A stretch of DNA of 64,000 nt from NCBI GenBank assembly GCA_030695205.1, contig JAUYTN010000007.1, positions 62,001 through 126,000 on the forward strand, written 5' to 3'. This document shows positions 46,329-56,848 of this stretch, in pieces. The DNA comes from Burkholderiaceae bacterium. Lineage in GTDB: Bacteria; Pseudomonadota; Gammaproteobacteria; Burkholderiales; Burkholderiaceae_C. Both the position numbers and the translations under genes were made by a program. Position 1 is the stretch's first letter. Every line of letters begins with the position of its first letter. The notes below the pieces were generated by a model that was not told the DNA's origin, did no database searches, and worked only from the letters and a program-made list of their open reading frames with translations.

Positions 46329-48821
46329 TCAGTTGTTGCTCATGGCATGCACGTCCTCCAGGGAAATGAGGCCCTGGAGCACTTTTTCGATGCCGTCCTG
46401 GCGCAGGGTCTGCATGCCTTCGAGCAAGGCCTGGTGCTGAATCTCTTCAGCGCGCGCGCCCTTTTGGATGAGGCGACGCTGCTCCTGCGACATGCTCAGC
46501 AGCTCGTGCAAGCCCACGCGACCCTTCACCCCCCGGTTGTCGCAGACCTTGCAGCCGGGGCTGTGGTAGTGCATGAGCTGGCCGTCTACACCAAAGCGCT
46601 CAAGCCACTCCGCAAGCACCGCATCGCGCTCGCGCATGCCTGGTTGGGTGTACACATGCATGTAGTCGTCAAGCAGCTCCTCGACCTGCTCGGGCGTGGC
46701 GGGTGTGGCCACCCGGCACGCTTTGCAAAGCCGCTTGCCCAGGCGCTGGGCCAGGATGGCCAGCAGCGAATCGGCGAAGTTGAAGGGGTCCATGCCCATG
46801 TCCAGCAAGCGGGTGACGGTCTCGGGGGCGCTGTTGGTGTGCAGGGTAGACATCACCAGGTGGCCGGTCAGCGATGCCTCGATGGCCATGTGGGCGGTCT
46901 CGGCATCGCGGATTTCGCCCACCATGATGACGTCGGGGTCGGCCCGCAAAAAAGACTTGAGTGCCTTGGCAAACGTCCAGTCAATTTTGGGGTTGATCTG
47001 AACCTGCCGCAGGCCCACCTGGGTAATTTCCACTGGGTCTTCGGCCGTCCAGATTTTGGTTTCCGGCCGGTTGATAAAGCCCAGCGCCGAGTGCAAGGTG
47101 GTGGTTTTGCCTGAGCCGGTGGGGCCCACGCACAGCACCATGCCGTAAGGCCGCTGCACCGCCCAGCTCAGGCGCTCTAAGTTGGTGGGCGACAGACCAA
47201 TCTGGTTCAGCGGCAGGGGTTTGGAGGCCGCCAGCAGCCGCATGACCACGTCTTCCACCCCGTTGGCGGTGGGGATGGTGGCTACCCGCAGCTCCAGCTT
47301 GTGCGCGGGGGAGTACTTGGCAAAGTTGATCTTGCCGTCCTGGGCGCGCCGCCGCTCCGAAATGTCCAGGTCGCACATGATCTTGATGCGCGCCACCAGT
47401 GCCGAACGGTAGTTGGGCGGCAGCTCCAGATAGAGCTTGAGGGTGCCGTCCTTGCGAAAGCGGATACGGATTTTTTCTTTGCCGGCAGGGCACTCGACGT
47501 GGATGTCAGAGACGCCTTGCTCATGTGCCTCGATGATCATGGTGTTGATGAGGCGCACCAGCTGGTTGTCTGACTGCTCGATGGGCTTTTCAGAGCCGAT
47601 GTCCTCCAGCATGTCGGGCGTGTCAATCTGCATTTGTGCCAGCAGGGAGCTGCCGTCAATGGCAGCTGCATCTACCTTGACCGATGGCACGGGCGTCAGG
47701 CCATGGGCTCGGTAGGCATCGGCCAAGCGGGTCAGCACCGAGCCCAGTGGGGCCAGCGCAGCCACCACCTTGCACTGCGAGGTGAACTCCAGCTCGCTGA
47801 TGGCAGGGCGGCGGGTGGGGTCCTCCATGGCCACCACCAGGCGGCCGTCGCGCAGCATGAGCGGGAACACCTCCAGGCGCTCGGCCATGGAAAACGGCAC
47901 TGCCTTGACGGCCTCCAGCGTCACTGGAAAAGTGGCCGGGTCCACCATGGGGTAGCCCATTTTGTGGGCCAGTGCCATTTGCAGGTTGGCCCGGGTCACC
48001 ATCCCTTTTTTGACCAACAGTTCGCCCAACGGGGTGCCTTGCTCGGTGCTTTGCAGCCTGAGTGCGTCGCGCAGCTGGTCGTCGGTGATCAACCCCAGCG
48101 CCACCAGAGACTCGCCCAGCCGGATCACCGGCAGGCGCGACTGCATGTCAATGGCCTGCATCAGCTGGTCGGGTGAAATGACCTGGGTGCTGACCAGCAC
48201 ATCGCCCAGCTTGCGGTTGCGCAGTTCGTCCTGCTCAACGATGACCTGCTTGAGCTGCGACTGCGTCACGTGCGACTTGGCCAGCAAAATTTCGCCCACC
48301 CGCTCGCCCACATTGAAGGACTTGTACGCATGCCGGGGAATAAACACCCGCGACGCCGAGCCTTTGTCGTTGAGCGGTGGAAACAAAAACAGCCCCTGCT
48401 CCAGCTCGACATGGCCAATGGTCTGGCCCTTGAGTTCCTCGCCATCGGCATACACCACCAAAAATGGGGTCACGGGATGGTGCGACAGCAAGGCCGCGTG
48501 GGGATCGTTGCTGGGGGTGGTTTCCGGGTTGACGGGCTCATCGAGCGCCAGGTGGCGAAACTGCGAAAACTTCAGGGAAATGGGCTTTTGCCCGCGCGCC
48601 AGCTGCACCGACACACGGCCACCGCGCAAATCAAAGTGCACCAGCAGCGTGCGGGTGCGTTTGCGGTTCATGCCCTCCAGCGTGCTGGGCAAAGGGCCCG
48701 CCGACGTTTGTACCTGCGGATAGGCAGCAAACGGTGGCGTGGGCCACCAAAAGGCGTTGGGATTGTCCTCGTCCAGCATGGCCGGACGGGTGTCATAAAA
48801 CGACATGTGCTCAGATGCCAT
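46329..48821 (-). CDS. GspE/PilB-family secretion/pilus ATPase
   Basis: An 830-residue ATPase of type IV pilus or type II secretion systems. The N-terminal 150 residues include a PilZ-like stretch (RTRTLLVHFDLRGGRVSVQLARG). Two MshEN-type domains follow at about 190-400 (LGDVLVSTQVISPDQLMQAIDMQ, LGELLVKKGMVTRANLQMALAHK). The motor domain has Walker A GPTGSGKTT near 566 and Walker B DPDVIMVGEIRD. The zinc knuckle uses CKAC and CKVC. MshEN domains often bind cyclic di-GMP, so motor control by it is likely. No other pilus gene is adjacent. The start could also be at 48806. Confidence 0.88.
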   Translation of the reverse strand: MASEHMSFYDTRPAMLDEDNPNAFWWPTPPFAAYPQVQTSAGPLPSTLEGMNRKRTRTLLVHFDLRGGRVSVQLARGQKPISLKFSQFRHLALDEPVNPETTPSNDPHAALLSHHPVTPFLVVYADGEELKGQTIGHVELEQGLFLFPPLNDKGSASRVFIPRHAYKSFNVGERVGEILLAKSHVTQSQLKQVIVEQDELRNRKLGDVLVSTQVISPDQLMQAIDMQSRLPVIRLGESLVALGLITDDQLRDALRLQSTEQGTPLGELLVKKGMVTRANLQMALAHKMGYPMVDPATFPVTLEAVKAVPFSMAERLEVFPLMLRDGRLVVAMEDPTRRPAISELEFTSQCKVVAALAPLGSVLTRLADAYRAHGLTPVPSVKVDAAAIDGSSLLAQMQIDTPDMLEDIGSEKPIEQSDNQLVRLINTMIIEAHEQGVSDIHVECPAGKEKIRIRFRKDGTLKLYLELPPNYRSALVARIKIMCDLDISERRRAQDGKINFAKYSPAHKLELRVATIPTANGVEDVVMRLLAASKPLPLNQIGLSPTNLERLSWAVQRPYGMVLCVGPTGSGKTTTLHSALGFINRPETKIWTAEDPVEITQVGLRQVQINPKIDWTFAKALKSFLRADPDVIMVGEIRDAETAHMAIEASLTGHLVMSTLHTNSAPETVTRLLDMGMDPFNFADSLLAILAQRLGKRLCKACRVATPATPEQVEELLDDYMHVYTQPGMRERDAVLAEWLERFGVDGQLMHYHSPGCKVCDNRGVKGRVGLHELLSMSQEQRRLIQKGARAEEIQHQALLEGMQTLRQDGIEKVLQGLISLEDVHAMSNN

Positions 48822-48940
48822 GGACGGTGCTCTCAGGCAGTGGGTAGGGTGGGTGCCAACCCCGGTGTGCACGCACCACGCGCCGCACACCTTGGTGTAT
48901 TGGCAAGCTTACCGGAAAGGCCTGGCGGCACAATGGCGCC

Positions 48941-49330
48941 ATGCCGCAGCATTGCCTCCACCCCTGCCACCCCACCCCACGCCGCCAGTGGCTGGCAGGC
49001 ATGGCCCGCTTGGCCAGCTTCGCGGCGCTGGCTGCACACCTGGGCGCCGCCGCCAACCCGCTGGCACTTGCTGCAGCCCCCATCGACATCAACCACGCCA
49101 GCGAAGCCGATCTGGACAGCCTGGACGGTGTGGGCCCAGCCTTGACCGCGCGCATCCTGGCACAGAGGGCGCAGGCACCTTTCGAGGGGTGGGCAGACCT
49201 TATGCGGCGCGTCAAAGGCATTCGCCAGGCCACCGCGCAGCGGCTGGCCGCCCAGGGGGTGACCGTCAACGGGCAGGCGTTGGCGCCGGAACCTGAACAG
49301 AGCCAGTCGAGCGAGCGGAGCCGGCAGTAG
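48941..49330 (+). CDS. ComEA-like helix-hairpin-helix DNA-binding protein
   Basis: A 129-residue protein with a hydrophobic N-terminal segment (about 20-46, possible signal peptide ending ALAAAP) and a helix-hairpin-helix domain, [29 protein letters not shown], then [14 protein letters not shown]. ComEA proteins bind incoming DNA in the periplasm during transformation. The start at 48941 or the ATG at 49001 is possible. Its last 65 bases overlap the end of the convergent oxoprolinase gene. The neighbouring pilus-type ATPase fits a DNA-uptake link, which is an inference. Confidence 0.82.
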   Translation: MPQHCLHPCHPTPRRQWLAGMARLASFAALAAHLGAAANPLALAAAPIDINHASEADLDSLDGVGPALTARILAQRAQAPFEGWADLMRRVKGIRQATAQRLAAQGVTVNGQALAPEPEQSQSSERSRQ

Positions 49331-52300
49331 CCTCGCCATAGCCCCCCCCTCCGGGGGTGTGCACTTCGAACACGTCACCCACCGCCATGGCCGTGCTGCC
49401 AATGTGGGGCATCACTTCCACCTGGCCGTTGGCGCGCACCACCCGGTTGATGCCGGGCGCACCGGGCAAGCCCCCGGCCATGCCGAAGGCGGGCTGGGTG
49501 CGGCCGTTGCTGAGGATGCTGGCCGTCATGGGCTCCAGGAAGCGCACACGGCGCACGCCCCCGTCGCCACCGCGCCAGCGCCCTGCCCCGCCCGAACCCT
49601 TGCGGATGGCGTAGCCCTCCAGGCGCACCGGAAAGCGGTACTCCAGCACCTCGGGGTCGGTCAGGCGGGAGTTGGTCATGTGGGTTTGCACCACGCTGGT
49701 GCCGTCAAATCCCCCAATGGGCTGGCCCTGGACATCAAACTCCCCGCCGGCACCGCTGCCGCCCGAGATGGTTTCGTAGTACTGGTGCAGCTCGTTGCCA
49801 AAGGTGAAGTTGTTCATGGTGGGCTGCCCCCCCGCCATGACGCCGAGCGCACCAAACAGTGCGTTGGTGATGCAGGTGCTGGTTTCCACATTGCCTGCCA
49901 CCACGGAGGCTGGCGGGTTGGGGTTGAGCATGCAGCCCGCTGGAATGAGCACCTGCAAAGGCTTGAGACACCCCGCGTTGAGCGGGATGTCGTCGTCCAC
50001 CAGCGTGCGAAACACGTACAGCACCGCCGCCATGCACACCGCCCGGGGCGCGTTGAAGTTGTTGGTCTGCTGCGGACTGGTGCCGCTGAAATCAATGACG
50101 GCGCTGCGGCTGGCCGCGTCGAGCGACACGGCCACCTGAATCTGCGCGCCGTTGTCCAGCGCCAGCGTGAAGCGGCCACTTTGCATGCGCGCAGCCAGGC
50201 GGGCAATGGCCCGGCGCACCGCCTCTTCGGCGTTGTCTTGCACATGGCCCATGTAGGCCTGCACCACGTCCAGGCCAAACTGCTCCACCATGCGGCGCAG
50301 CTCCTGGACGCCTTTTTCGTTGGCGGCAATCTGGGCCTTCAGGTCGGCAAGGTTTTGCACCGGGTTGCGGCTGGGCCAGTCGGTGGTGCCGCCACCCGTG
50401 GCCAGCAGCTCCAGCATGGCGGCCTCTTGCAGCACACCCTGGTCCACCAGCTTGAAGTTTTGAATCTGCACGCCTTCTTCGGCAATGGTGGTGGAAAACG
50501 GCGGCATGGAGCCCGGCGTAATGCCACCGATGTCGGCATGGTGACCTCTGGACCCGACATAGAACATGGGCACGTCGCCACCCATAAACACGGGGGTGAT
50601 GACGGTCACATCGGGCAAGTGGGTGCCACCGTGGTAGGGGTCGTTGAGGACGTACACGTCGCCGGGGTGCATGCGGCCTGCGTTGTCATGGATGACGGTC
50701 TGGATGCTCTCGCCCATTGACCCGAGATGCACCGGCATATGGGGGGCGTTGGCAATCAGGTGGCCCTGTGCGTCGAACAGTGCGCACGAAAAATCCAGCC
50801 GTTCTTTGATGTTGACCGAGTAGGCGGTGTTTTGCAGCTGTAGCCCCATTTGCTCGGCAATGTTCATGAACAGGTTGTTGAACACCTCCAGCAGCACCGG
50901 GTCCACCAGGGTACCAGCCGCAAAAATAGCAGCACGCTCTTCAATTCTGACAAGCGATAGATGGTTAAAAGTCGTCAAATTGGCAGCCCAGCCTGGCTCG
51001 ACCACGGTGGTGGCGTTCTTCTCGGCAATGATGGCGGGGCCGGGCACCACGTCACCAGGGCGCAGGTCTTCGCGCACCACCAGCCGGGCATCGTGCCACT
51101 GGCCGCCGCTGTACATGGGCAACACCTCGCGGGTGGGCACGGGGCGCTCGGGGTGCAGGGCTTGGGCCACCTCGGCAGGGGCATCGCCCGAGCGGACGGC
51201 CTCCACCGATATGGCCTCGATCACCAGCTCTTTGCCCTGCATCAGAAAAGAGTAGCGCTGCCGGTAAGCCGCCTCGAAGCGGGTCTGCAGCTCCCCCTGG
51301 TTGCCCCAGGGCACCACCAGCGCCGCATCGCTGCCGGCATAGCGCAGGTGGGCACGGCGGTGCACCTGCACCGCCTGCTCTCCCGCGCCCTGGGTTTGCT
51401 GCGTCAACTCGGTGCGGGCCTGCTCGGCCAGTGCCTCCAGCTGCGGTGCCACCCGCGCCATCGACTCGGGGCCCAGCGGCAGCTCAATGGCCTGCTCGCG
51501 GATCAGGTTCTGGTCGGCCAGACCCATGCCGTAGGCGCTAAGCACCCCTGCCAGAGGGTGCACCAGCACCCGGGTCATGCCCAGCGCATCGGCCACCAGG
51601 CAGGCGTGCTGGCCACCTGCACCGCCAAAACACTGCAGGGTGTAGCGGGTAACGTCGTAGCCCCGCGCCACCGATATTTTTTTGATGGCATTGGCCATTT
51701 GCTGCACCGCAATTTGCACAAAACCCTCGGCACAGGCCTCTGGGGTCAGGGCGGGCGCGTGGGCTGACTCGGGTCTTTGGGCGCTCACCCGCTGCGCCAG
51801 CTCGGCAAAGTGCTGGCGCACCACGTCAGCGTCCAGCGGCTCATTGCCCTGCGGGCCAAACACCTGCGGAAAGTAGCGCGGCTGCACCTTGCCCAACATG
51901 ACGTTGGCATCGGTCACGGCCAGTGGGCCACCGCGCCGGTAGCTGGCCGGGCCGGGGTTGGCCCCGGCGCTTTGCGGCCCCACCCGAAAACGCGAGCCGT
52001 CAAAGGCCAGCAGCGAGCCACCACCGGCTGCCACGGTGTGTATGGACATCATGGGGGCGCGCATGCGAACACCGGCCACCTGGGTCTCGAACTCGCGCTC
52101 GAACTCGCCGGCATAGTGGCTCACGTCGGTGCTGGTGCCGCCCATGTCAAAACCAATGACGCGCACACCCTGGGAGGTGGGCGAACCCTGCAAGGCCAAC
52201 TCCGCTGTCCGGGCCATGCCCACAATGCCACCAGCCGGGCCGGAGAGGATGGCGTCTTTGCCCTGAAACACCTGGGCATCGGTCAACCCGCCGCTGGACT

Positions 52301-53048
52301 GCATGAAGAAGAGCTTGACGCCCGGCATTTCCGCCGCGACCTGGTCCACATAGCGGCGCAGGATGGGCGAGAGGTAGGCATCCACGACGGTGGTGTCGCC
52401 CCGGCTGACAAACTTCATCATGGGGCTGGTGCCATGGCTGGTGCTGACCTGGGTAAAGCCCACCTCGCGGGCCAGCTCGGCAGCCCTGGCCTCGTGGGCG
52501 CTGTAGCGGTAGCCGTGCATGAACACCACCGCCACACTGCGCAGGCCCACGTCGTAGGCAGCCCACAGGTGCTCGCGCAGGTGGGCCTCGTCCAGGGGCA
52601 ACACCACATCACCGTGGGCACCCATGCGCTCCTGCGCCTCAATGACACGGCTGTACAGCAGCTCGGGCAACACGATGTGGCGGTCAAACAACCGGGGGCG
52701 GTTTTGGTAGGCGATGCGCAGCGCGTCCCGAAAGCCGCGGGTGGTGATCAGCAACGTGGGCTCGCCCTTGCGCTCCAGCAGCGCGTTGGTGGCCACGGTG
52801 GTGCCCATCTTCACGCAAGCCACCTGCTCGGGAACGATGGCCTCGCCAGGCGCCAGGCCGAGCAAATGGCGCATGCCGGCCACAGCGGCGTCGCGGTAGT
52901 GCTCGGGGTTGTCGCTGAGCAGCTTGTGGGTCAGCAGCTCAAAGCCGCCGTCCTGGCTGCCAGGCAGCGGCCGCTTGGCCACGATGTCGGTGAAGGTGCC
53001 GCCCCGGTCGATCCAGAACTGCCAGCGGGGGTCGAGGGTAATGGCCAT
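49266..53048 (-). CDS. Fused HyuA-HyuB hydantoinase / 5-oxoprolinase
   Basis: An ATP-dependent cyclic-amide hydrolase of 1260 residues, about the length of eukaryotic 5-oxoprolinase. The HyuA half begins [18 protein letters not shown] (ATP site) and contains [16 protein letters not shown] near 300. The HyuB half begins near 720 with [20 protein letters not shown] and includes [28 protein letters not shown]. The linker around residues 690-710 is encoded by an AT-rich repeat copy (R9). The probable substrate is 5-oxoproline, supported by the divergent TRAP transporter, but other hydantoins are possible. Confidence 0.9.
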   Translation of the reverse strand: MAITLDPRWQFWIDRGGTFTDIVAKRPLPGSQDGGFELLTHKLLSDNPEHYRDAAVAGMRHLLGLAPGEAIVPEQVACVKMGTTVATNALLERKGEPTLLITTRGFRDALRIAYQNRPRLFDRHIVLPELLYSRVIEAQERMGAHGDVVLPLDEAHLREHLWAAYDVGLRSVAVVFMHGYRYSAHEARAAELAREVGFTQVSTSHGTSPMMKFVSRGDTTVVDAYLSPILRRYVDQVAAEMPGVKLFFMQSSGGLTDAQVFQGKDAILSGPAGGIVGMARTAELALQGSPTSQGVRVIGFDMGGTSTDVSHYAGEFEREFETQVAGVRMRAPMMSIHTVAAGGGSLLAFDGSRFRVGPQSAGANPGPASYRRGGPLAVTDANVMLGKVQPRYFPQVFGPQGNEPLDADVVRQHFAELAQRVSAQRPESAHAPALTPEACAEGFVQIAVQQMANAIKKISVARGYDVTRYTLQCFGGAGGQHACLVADALGMTRVLVHPLAGVLSAYGMGLADQNLIREQAIELPLGPESMARVAPQLEALAEQARTELTQQTQGAGEQAVQVHRRAHLRYAGSDAALVVPWGNQGELQTRFEAAYRQRYSFLMQGKELVIEAISVEAVRSGDAPAEVAQALHPERPVPTREVLPMYSGGQWHDARLVVREDLRPGDVVPGPAIIAEKNATTVVEPGWAANLTTFNHLSLVRIEERAAIFAAGTLVDPVLLEVFNNLFMNIAEQMGLQLQNTAYSVNIKERLDFSCALFDAQGHLIANAPHMPVHLGSMGESIQTVIHDNAGRMHPGDVYVLNDPYHGGTHLPDVTVITPVFMGGDVPMFYVGSRGHHADIGGITPGSMPPFSTTIAEEGVQIQNFKLVDQGVLQEAAMLELLATGGGTTDWPSRNPVQNLADLKAQIAANEKGVQELRRMVEQFGLDVVQAYMGHVQDNAEEAVRRAIARLAARMQSGRFTLALDNGAQIQVAVSLDAASRSAVIDFSGTSPQQTNNFNAPRAVCMAAVLYVFRTLVDDDIPLNAGCLKPLQVLIPAGCMLNPNPPASVVAGNVETSTCITNALFGALGVMAGGQPTMNNFTFGNELHQYYETISGGSGAGGEFDVQGQPIGGFDGTSVVQTHMTNSRLTDPEVLEYRFPVRLEGYAIRKGSGGAGRWRGGDGGVRRVRFLEPMTASILSNGRTQPAFGMAGGLPGAPGINRVVRANGQVEVMPHIGSTAMAVGDVFEVHTPGGGGYGEATAGSARSTGSVQVPAPTPAR
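50930..50964 (-). repeat. Dispersed AT-rich repeat, copy R9 (inside hyuA-hyuB fusion)
   Basis: On the minus strand, core CCATCTATCGCTTGT, 14-base spacer, GTGCTG followed by CTATTTTT. It falls exactly in the linker between the two enzyme halves and is sense to the gene. Confidence 0.6.
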
Positions 53049-53066
53049 AAACCGTCCTGAAAAATA

Positions 53067-53103
53067 TAGCTAACTATTAAATAAATACAAGCGCAAATGG
53101 CAA
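53067..53103 (-). repeat. Dispersed AT-rich repeat, copy R10
   Basis: On the minus strand, core GCCATTTGCGCTTGT, 14-base spacer, TAGCTA followed by TATTTTT. It fills the gap between the MarR-like gene and the oxoprolinase gene. Confidence 0.65.
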
Positions 53104-53125
53104 TTTTTGCTATAAATAAATCGCA

Positions 53126-53680
53126 TCACAGCGATGCGGCGGCACGTGCCGCCTGGTCGTACATGCCCGAGAGCACGCGCAGCAGGCGCGCCAGTTCGCC
53201 AATGTCTTTGTTGAGGGCATCGTCGGCATTGAGCGCGTCAATGAGGCAGTTCTCGCGGATCTCGCGGTAGCGCTGCACATAGGCCTGACCCGCCTCGGTG
53301 GCGGCGTAGGTGACCTCTTTACCCGCTTTGCGCGAGGCCACCACACCCAGCCCCTGCAGCTTTTTGAGCGAGTAGTTGATGAGGTGGGTGTCTTCCACGT
53401 TCATGATGAAGCAAATGTCGGCCAGGCGCTTGTCCCGCGCCCGGTGGGTGACGTGGTGCAGCACCAGCACGTCCAAAGGCATCAGGTCGCGCAAACCCGC
53501 TGCCGCCATGCAGTGCACCACCCAGCGGTGGAAGGCATTGCCCGCGACGATGAGGCCAAACTCGAACTCGCTCATCTCCGCACTGTGCGGCGACACCAAG
53601 TGGGCCGACGACACAATGGCCTCGCCCGCCCCCTTGCCGAAGCCCGCCTCCGCTGCCGTCACTTGCGACTTTCTGGCCAT
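53126..53680 (-). CDS. MarR-like winged-helix transcriptional regulator
   Basis: A 184-residue predicted DNA-binding protein. The central region, LMPLDVLVLHHVTHRARDKRLADICFIMNVEDTHLINYSLKKLQGLGVVASRKAGKEVTYAATEAGQAYV, is a winged helix. The start MARKSQVTAAE at 53680 follows GAGGAAGAG. It lies between the oxoprolinase (same strand) and the TRAP genes (divergent), the natural position for their shared regulator. An inverted motif GCCAAC-N5-GTTGAC in the gap is a candidate operator. Confidence 0.85.
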   Translation of the reverse strand: MARKSQVTAAEAGFGKGAGEAIVSSAHLVSPHSAEMSEFEFGLIVAGNAFHRWVVHCMAAAGLRDLMPLDVLVLHHVTHRARDKRLADICFIMNVEDTHLINYSLKKLQGLGVVASRKAGKEVTYAATEAGQAYVQRYREIRENCLIDALNADDALNKDIGELARLLRVLSGMYDQAARAAASL

Positions 53681-53800
53681 GCACTCTTCCTCACAGTCCT
53701 GGACATTCAAACGACCCACCAACCTGTGAACCCGACCCACGCCAACCCGCAGGCCTGGTCCACACCCTGCGGCAAAGTCTATATATTTCGCAGACGATTT

Positions 53801-53817
53801 GCCAACGATTTGTTGAC
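53801..53817. promoter_or_regulatory. Candidate operator between regulator and TRAP genes
   Basis: GCCAAC-N5-GTTGAC, a near-perfect inverted repeat, with ACGATTTG repeated twice across it. It sits 120 bases from the MarR-like start and 150 from dctP. Confidence 0.4.
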
Positions 53818-53969
53818 GTCAAGGGAAAACACCCATCGCAAATTGCCGCGCCACTTCTACAGTGCGTGCAGCTGGGTGTGACCGTTCCTGTGCAGATGGG
53901 TCTTGTCGCCCGGCACGTGTTTTGCTCAGCCCCCTGAGCCTGTTTTGTCTCTCACTGATTGGAGCCTTC

Positions 53970-54944
53970 ATGAAACGCCGTGCCTTCCACCTCACCCTGG
54001 CCGCTGCCGCCCTCACCCTGTCGGGAGCCAGCTTTGCACAAACCAAGTGGGACCTGCCCTCTGCCTACCCGGCCACCAACTTCCACTCGGTCAACCTGGC
54101 GCAGTTCGCGGCCGATGTGGACAAGGCCAGCGGCGGCAAGCTCAAAATCACGGTGCACCCGGGCGCGTCGCTCTTCAAAGGCCCGGAGATCAAACGTGCG
54201 GTGCAGGGCGGACAGGCGCAGGCTGGCGAAATTCTGTTGGCCGCCTACCAGAACGAGTGGCAAATGTTCGGCGCCGACGGCCTGCCCTTCTTGGCCGACA
54301 GCTACGACGACTCGCTCAAACTCTACAAGGCCCAAAAACCCATTCTGGACAAAAAGCTGGGTGAGCAAGGCCTGTCGCTGCTCTACACCGTGCCGTGGCC
54401 ACCCCAGGGCCTGTACAGCAAGAAGCCGATTTCCAGCGCCGCCGACCTCAAGGGCAGCAAGTGGCGCGCCTACAGCCCCGCCACCAGCCGGATTGCCGAG
54501 CTGGTAGGGGCACAACCCGTCACGGTACAAGCGGCCGAGCTGTCGCAGGCGCTGGCCACCGGTGTGGTCGAAACCAACATGACCTCTGGCGCCACCGGTG
54601 TGGACAGCAAGTTTTACGAGCACCTGAAGCACTACTACGACGTGCAGGCCTGGCTGCCCAAAAACGCCGTTCTGGTCAATAAAAAAGCCTTTGACGCCCT
54701 GGACAAACCCACCCAGGACGCGGTGCTCAAAGCCGCCGCCGATGCCGAGGCACGCGGCTGGGCCGAGTCCCGCAAGGTCAACACCGACACCCTGGACAAG
54801 CTCAAGGCCAACGGCATGGCCGTGGTCCCGCCATCACCCGCCCTCAAGGCGGACCTGAAAAAGGTGGGCGACACCATGCTCAAAGAATGGCTGGACAAGG
54901 CCGGGCCTGAGGGCCAGGCCCTGCTCGACGCCTACCGCAAGTAA
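53970..54944 (+). CDS. TRAP transporter substrate-binding protein DctP
   Basis: A periplasmic receptor of 324 residues. The signal peptide MKRRAFHLTLAAAALTLSGASFAQ is clear. The DctP domain follows, with KLKITVHPGASLFKGPEIKRAVQGGQAQAGEI, SKKPISSAADLKGSKWRAYSP and the arginine that usually binds the ligand carboxylate in that segment. It is the first gene of a dctP-dctQ-dctM operon, divergent from the regulator and oxoprolinase. A cyclic amino acid such as pyroglutamate is the inferred ligand. Confidence 0.92.
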   Translation: MKRRAFHLTLAAAALTLSGASFAQTKWDLPSAYPATNFHSVNLAQFAADVDKASGGKLKITVHPGASLFKGPEIKRAVQGGQAQAGEILLAAYQNEWQMFGADGLPFLADSYDDSLKLYKAQKPILDKKLGEQGLSLLYTVPWPPQGLYSKKPISSAADLKGSKWRAYSPATSRIAELVGAQPVTVQAAELSQALATGVVETNMTSGATGVDSKFYEHLKHYYDVQAWLPKNAVLVNKKAFDALDKPTQDAVLKAAADAEARGWAESRKVNTDTLDKLKANGMAVVPPSPALKADLKKVGDTMLKEWLDKAGPEGQALLDAYRK

Positions 54945-55007
54945 GGCCCCCTGCCCCACCCGCAGGCCACCCACGTCCACCCCGCCCACCCCACACCCCG
55001 GCCCACC

Positions 55008-55514
55008 ATGCGCAAACTGTTGGACTCCATTTACCTGGGCGCAGCCTGGCTGGCCGCACTATGCATGGTGGGTGTGCTGACCATGGTGCTGCTGTCGGTG
55101 CTGGGGCGCTTGCTGCACTTTCATGTGCCCGGCACCGATGCCTACGCAGGCTATGCCATGGCGGGCGCAGGCTTCATGGCCCTGGCCCACACGCTCAAGC
55201 GGGGTGAACACATCCGGGTCACGCTCATCATTGGTCGGTTGGGGGGGCGGACCCGCCAGGGCATGGAGCTGTGGGCACTGAGCGTGGGCATGCTGCTGGC
55301 GGCGCTGTTTGCGTGGTTCTCATGGCGGCTGGCGTGGCAGTCGCACAGCTTTCATGACATCTCCACCAGCAGCGATGCCACCCCGCTGTGGATACCCCAG
55401 CTGTTCATGGCCGTGGGCACCACCGTGCTGTGGCTGGCCCTGCTGGACGACTGGGTGCTGGCGCTGCGCGGCCGTCGCACCCAACCCACAGACGGAGACA
55501 CCCGCCATGAATGA
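55008..55514 (+). CDS. TRAP transporter small permease DctQ
   Basis: A 168-residue membrane subunit with four hydrophobic segments (about 10-34, 45-66, 86-108 and 128-148). HIRVTLIIGRLGGRTRQGMELW in the middle loop is typical. It starts 63 bases after dctP and its last eight bases overlap dctM, so the permease subunits are translationally coupled. Confidence 0.9.
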   Translation: MRKLLDSIYLGAAWLAALCMVGVLTMVLLSVLGRLLHFHVPGTDAYAGYAMAGAGFMALAHTLKRGEHIRVTLIIGRLGGRTRQGMELWALSVGMLLAALFAWFSWRLAWQSHSFHDISTSSDATPLWIPQLFMAVGTTVLWLALLDDWVLALRGRRTQPTDGDTRHE

Positions 55515-56802
55515 CATGCTCATCACCGGTTTGCTGCTGGTGGCGCTGTTTGCCCTGCTGGGCAGTGGCGTCTGGATTGGCCTGACCCTGGCCGGCGTGG
55601 CCTGGGTGGGCATGGAGGTGTTTTCCAGCCGCCCGGCGGGCGACGCCATGGCCATCACCATCTGGGGCTCGGCCAGCAGCTGGACGCTGACCGCCCTCCC
55701 CTTGTTTGTGTGGATGGGCGAAATCCTCTTTCGCACCAAGCTCTCCGAGAGCATGTTCAAAGGCCTGGCCCCGTGGGTGAACGTGCTGCCCGGGCGGCTG
55801 CTGCACACCAACGTGCTGGGCAGCGCCATTTTTGCGGCGGTCTCAGGCTCATCGGCGGCCACCTGCGCCACCATCGGCAAAATGACCATTCCCGAGCTGG
55901 AGCGCCGGGGCTACCCGGTGGACAAAATCATCGGCTCGCTGGGCGGCTCGGCCACCCTGGGTTTGCTGATTCCACCGTCCATCATCATGATCGTGTACGG
56001 CGTGGCCGCCGAGGTGTCCATTGCCAAGCTGTTTGTGGCGGGCGTGGTACCAGGGCTGCTGCTGGCCACGTTGTTCAGCGGCTCACTGGCCATCTGGGCG
56101 CTGCGCCATCCCGAGCAGGTGCCCCAGGCCGATGCCGACATGACGCTGGGTGCCAAGCTGCGCGAGTCGCGCCACCTCCTCCCCATCATGGCCCTCATTG
56201 GCGCGGTCATTGGTTCCATTTACGCGGGGGTGGCCACCGCCACCGAAGCGGCAGCCATCGGGGTGGTGGGTGCACTGGTGCTGTCGGCGCTGCAGGGTTC
56301 ACTCAACCGAAAAACCTTTGCCGACGCGCTGATGGGCGCCACCCGGCTGTACTGCATGATCGCTCTCATTCTGGCGGGCGCAGCGTTTCTGACCCTGGCC
56401 ATGGGCTACATCGGTCTGCCGCGCCACCTGGCGGAGTTTGTCGGTGGCCTCGGCCTGTCGCCTGCGGTGCTGCTGTTTGCACTGGCGCTGTTCTATATCT
56501 TGCTGGGGTGCTTTCTGGACGGCATTTCCATGGTGGTGCTGACCATGGGGGTCATACTGCCCACGGTCACCGCAGCGGGCATAGACCTGATCTGGTTCGG
56601 CATCTTCATCGTCATCGTGGTTGAGATGGCGCAAATCACCCCGCCGGTGGGCTTCAACCTGTTTGTGCTCCAGGGCATGACGGGACGGGAAATCACCTAC
56701 ATCGCCCGCGTGACCATGCCCTATTTCTTCCTGATGGTGCTGGCTGTGGTGCTGCTGTGGATGTTCCCCGCGCTGGTGACCTGGCTGCCATCCCGCATGT
56801 GA
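55507..56802 (+). CDS. TRAP transporter large permease DctM
   Basis: A 431-residue sodium-driven permease with about 12 helices. It begins MNDMLITGLLLVALFALLGSGVWIGLTLAGVA. Conserved family segments are SGSSAATCATIGKMTIPELERRGY, GSLGGSATLGLLIPPSIIMIVYGV and ITPPVGFNLFVLQGM. The start at 55507 lies inside the end of dctQ. It completes the TRAP operon. Confidence 0.95.
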   Translation: MNDMLITGLLLVALFALLGSGVWIGLTLAGVAWVGMEVFSSRPAGDAMAITIWGSASSWTLTALPLFVWMGEILFRTKLSESMFKGLAPWVNVLPGRLLHTNVLGSAIFAAVSGSSAATCATIGKMTIPELERRGYPVDKIIGSLGGSATLGLLIPPSIIMIVYGVAAEVSIAKLFVAGVVPGLLLATLFSGSLAIWALRHPEQVPQADADMTLGAKLRESRHLLPIMALIGAVIGSIYAGVATATEAAAIGVVGALVLSALQGSLNRKTFADALMGATRLYCMIALILAGAAFLTLAMGYIGLPRHLAEFVGGLGLSPAVLLFALALFYILLGCFLDGISMVVLTMGVILPTVTAAGIDLIWFGIFIVIVVEMAQITPPVGFNLFVLQGMTGREITYIARVTMPYFFLMVLAVVLLWMFPALVTWLPSRM

Positions 56803-56848
56803 GCCCTGCGCGCACCGCCAGCCTGGCCCGTCCGCCACTGCCCACCCC

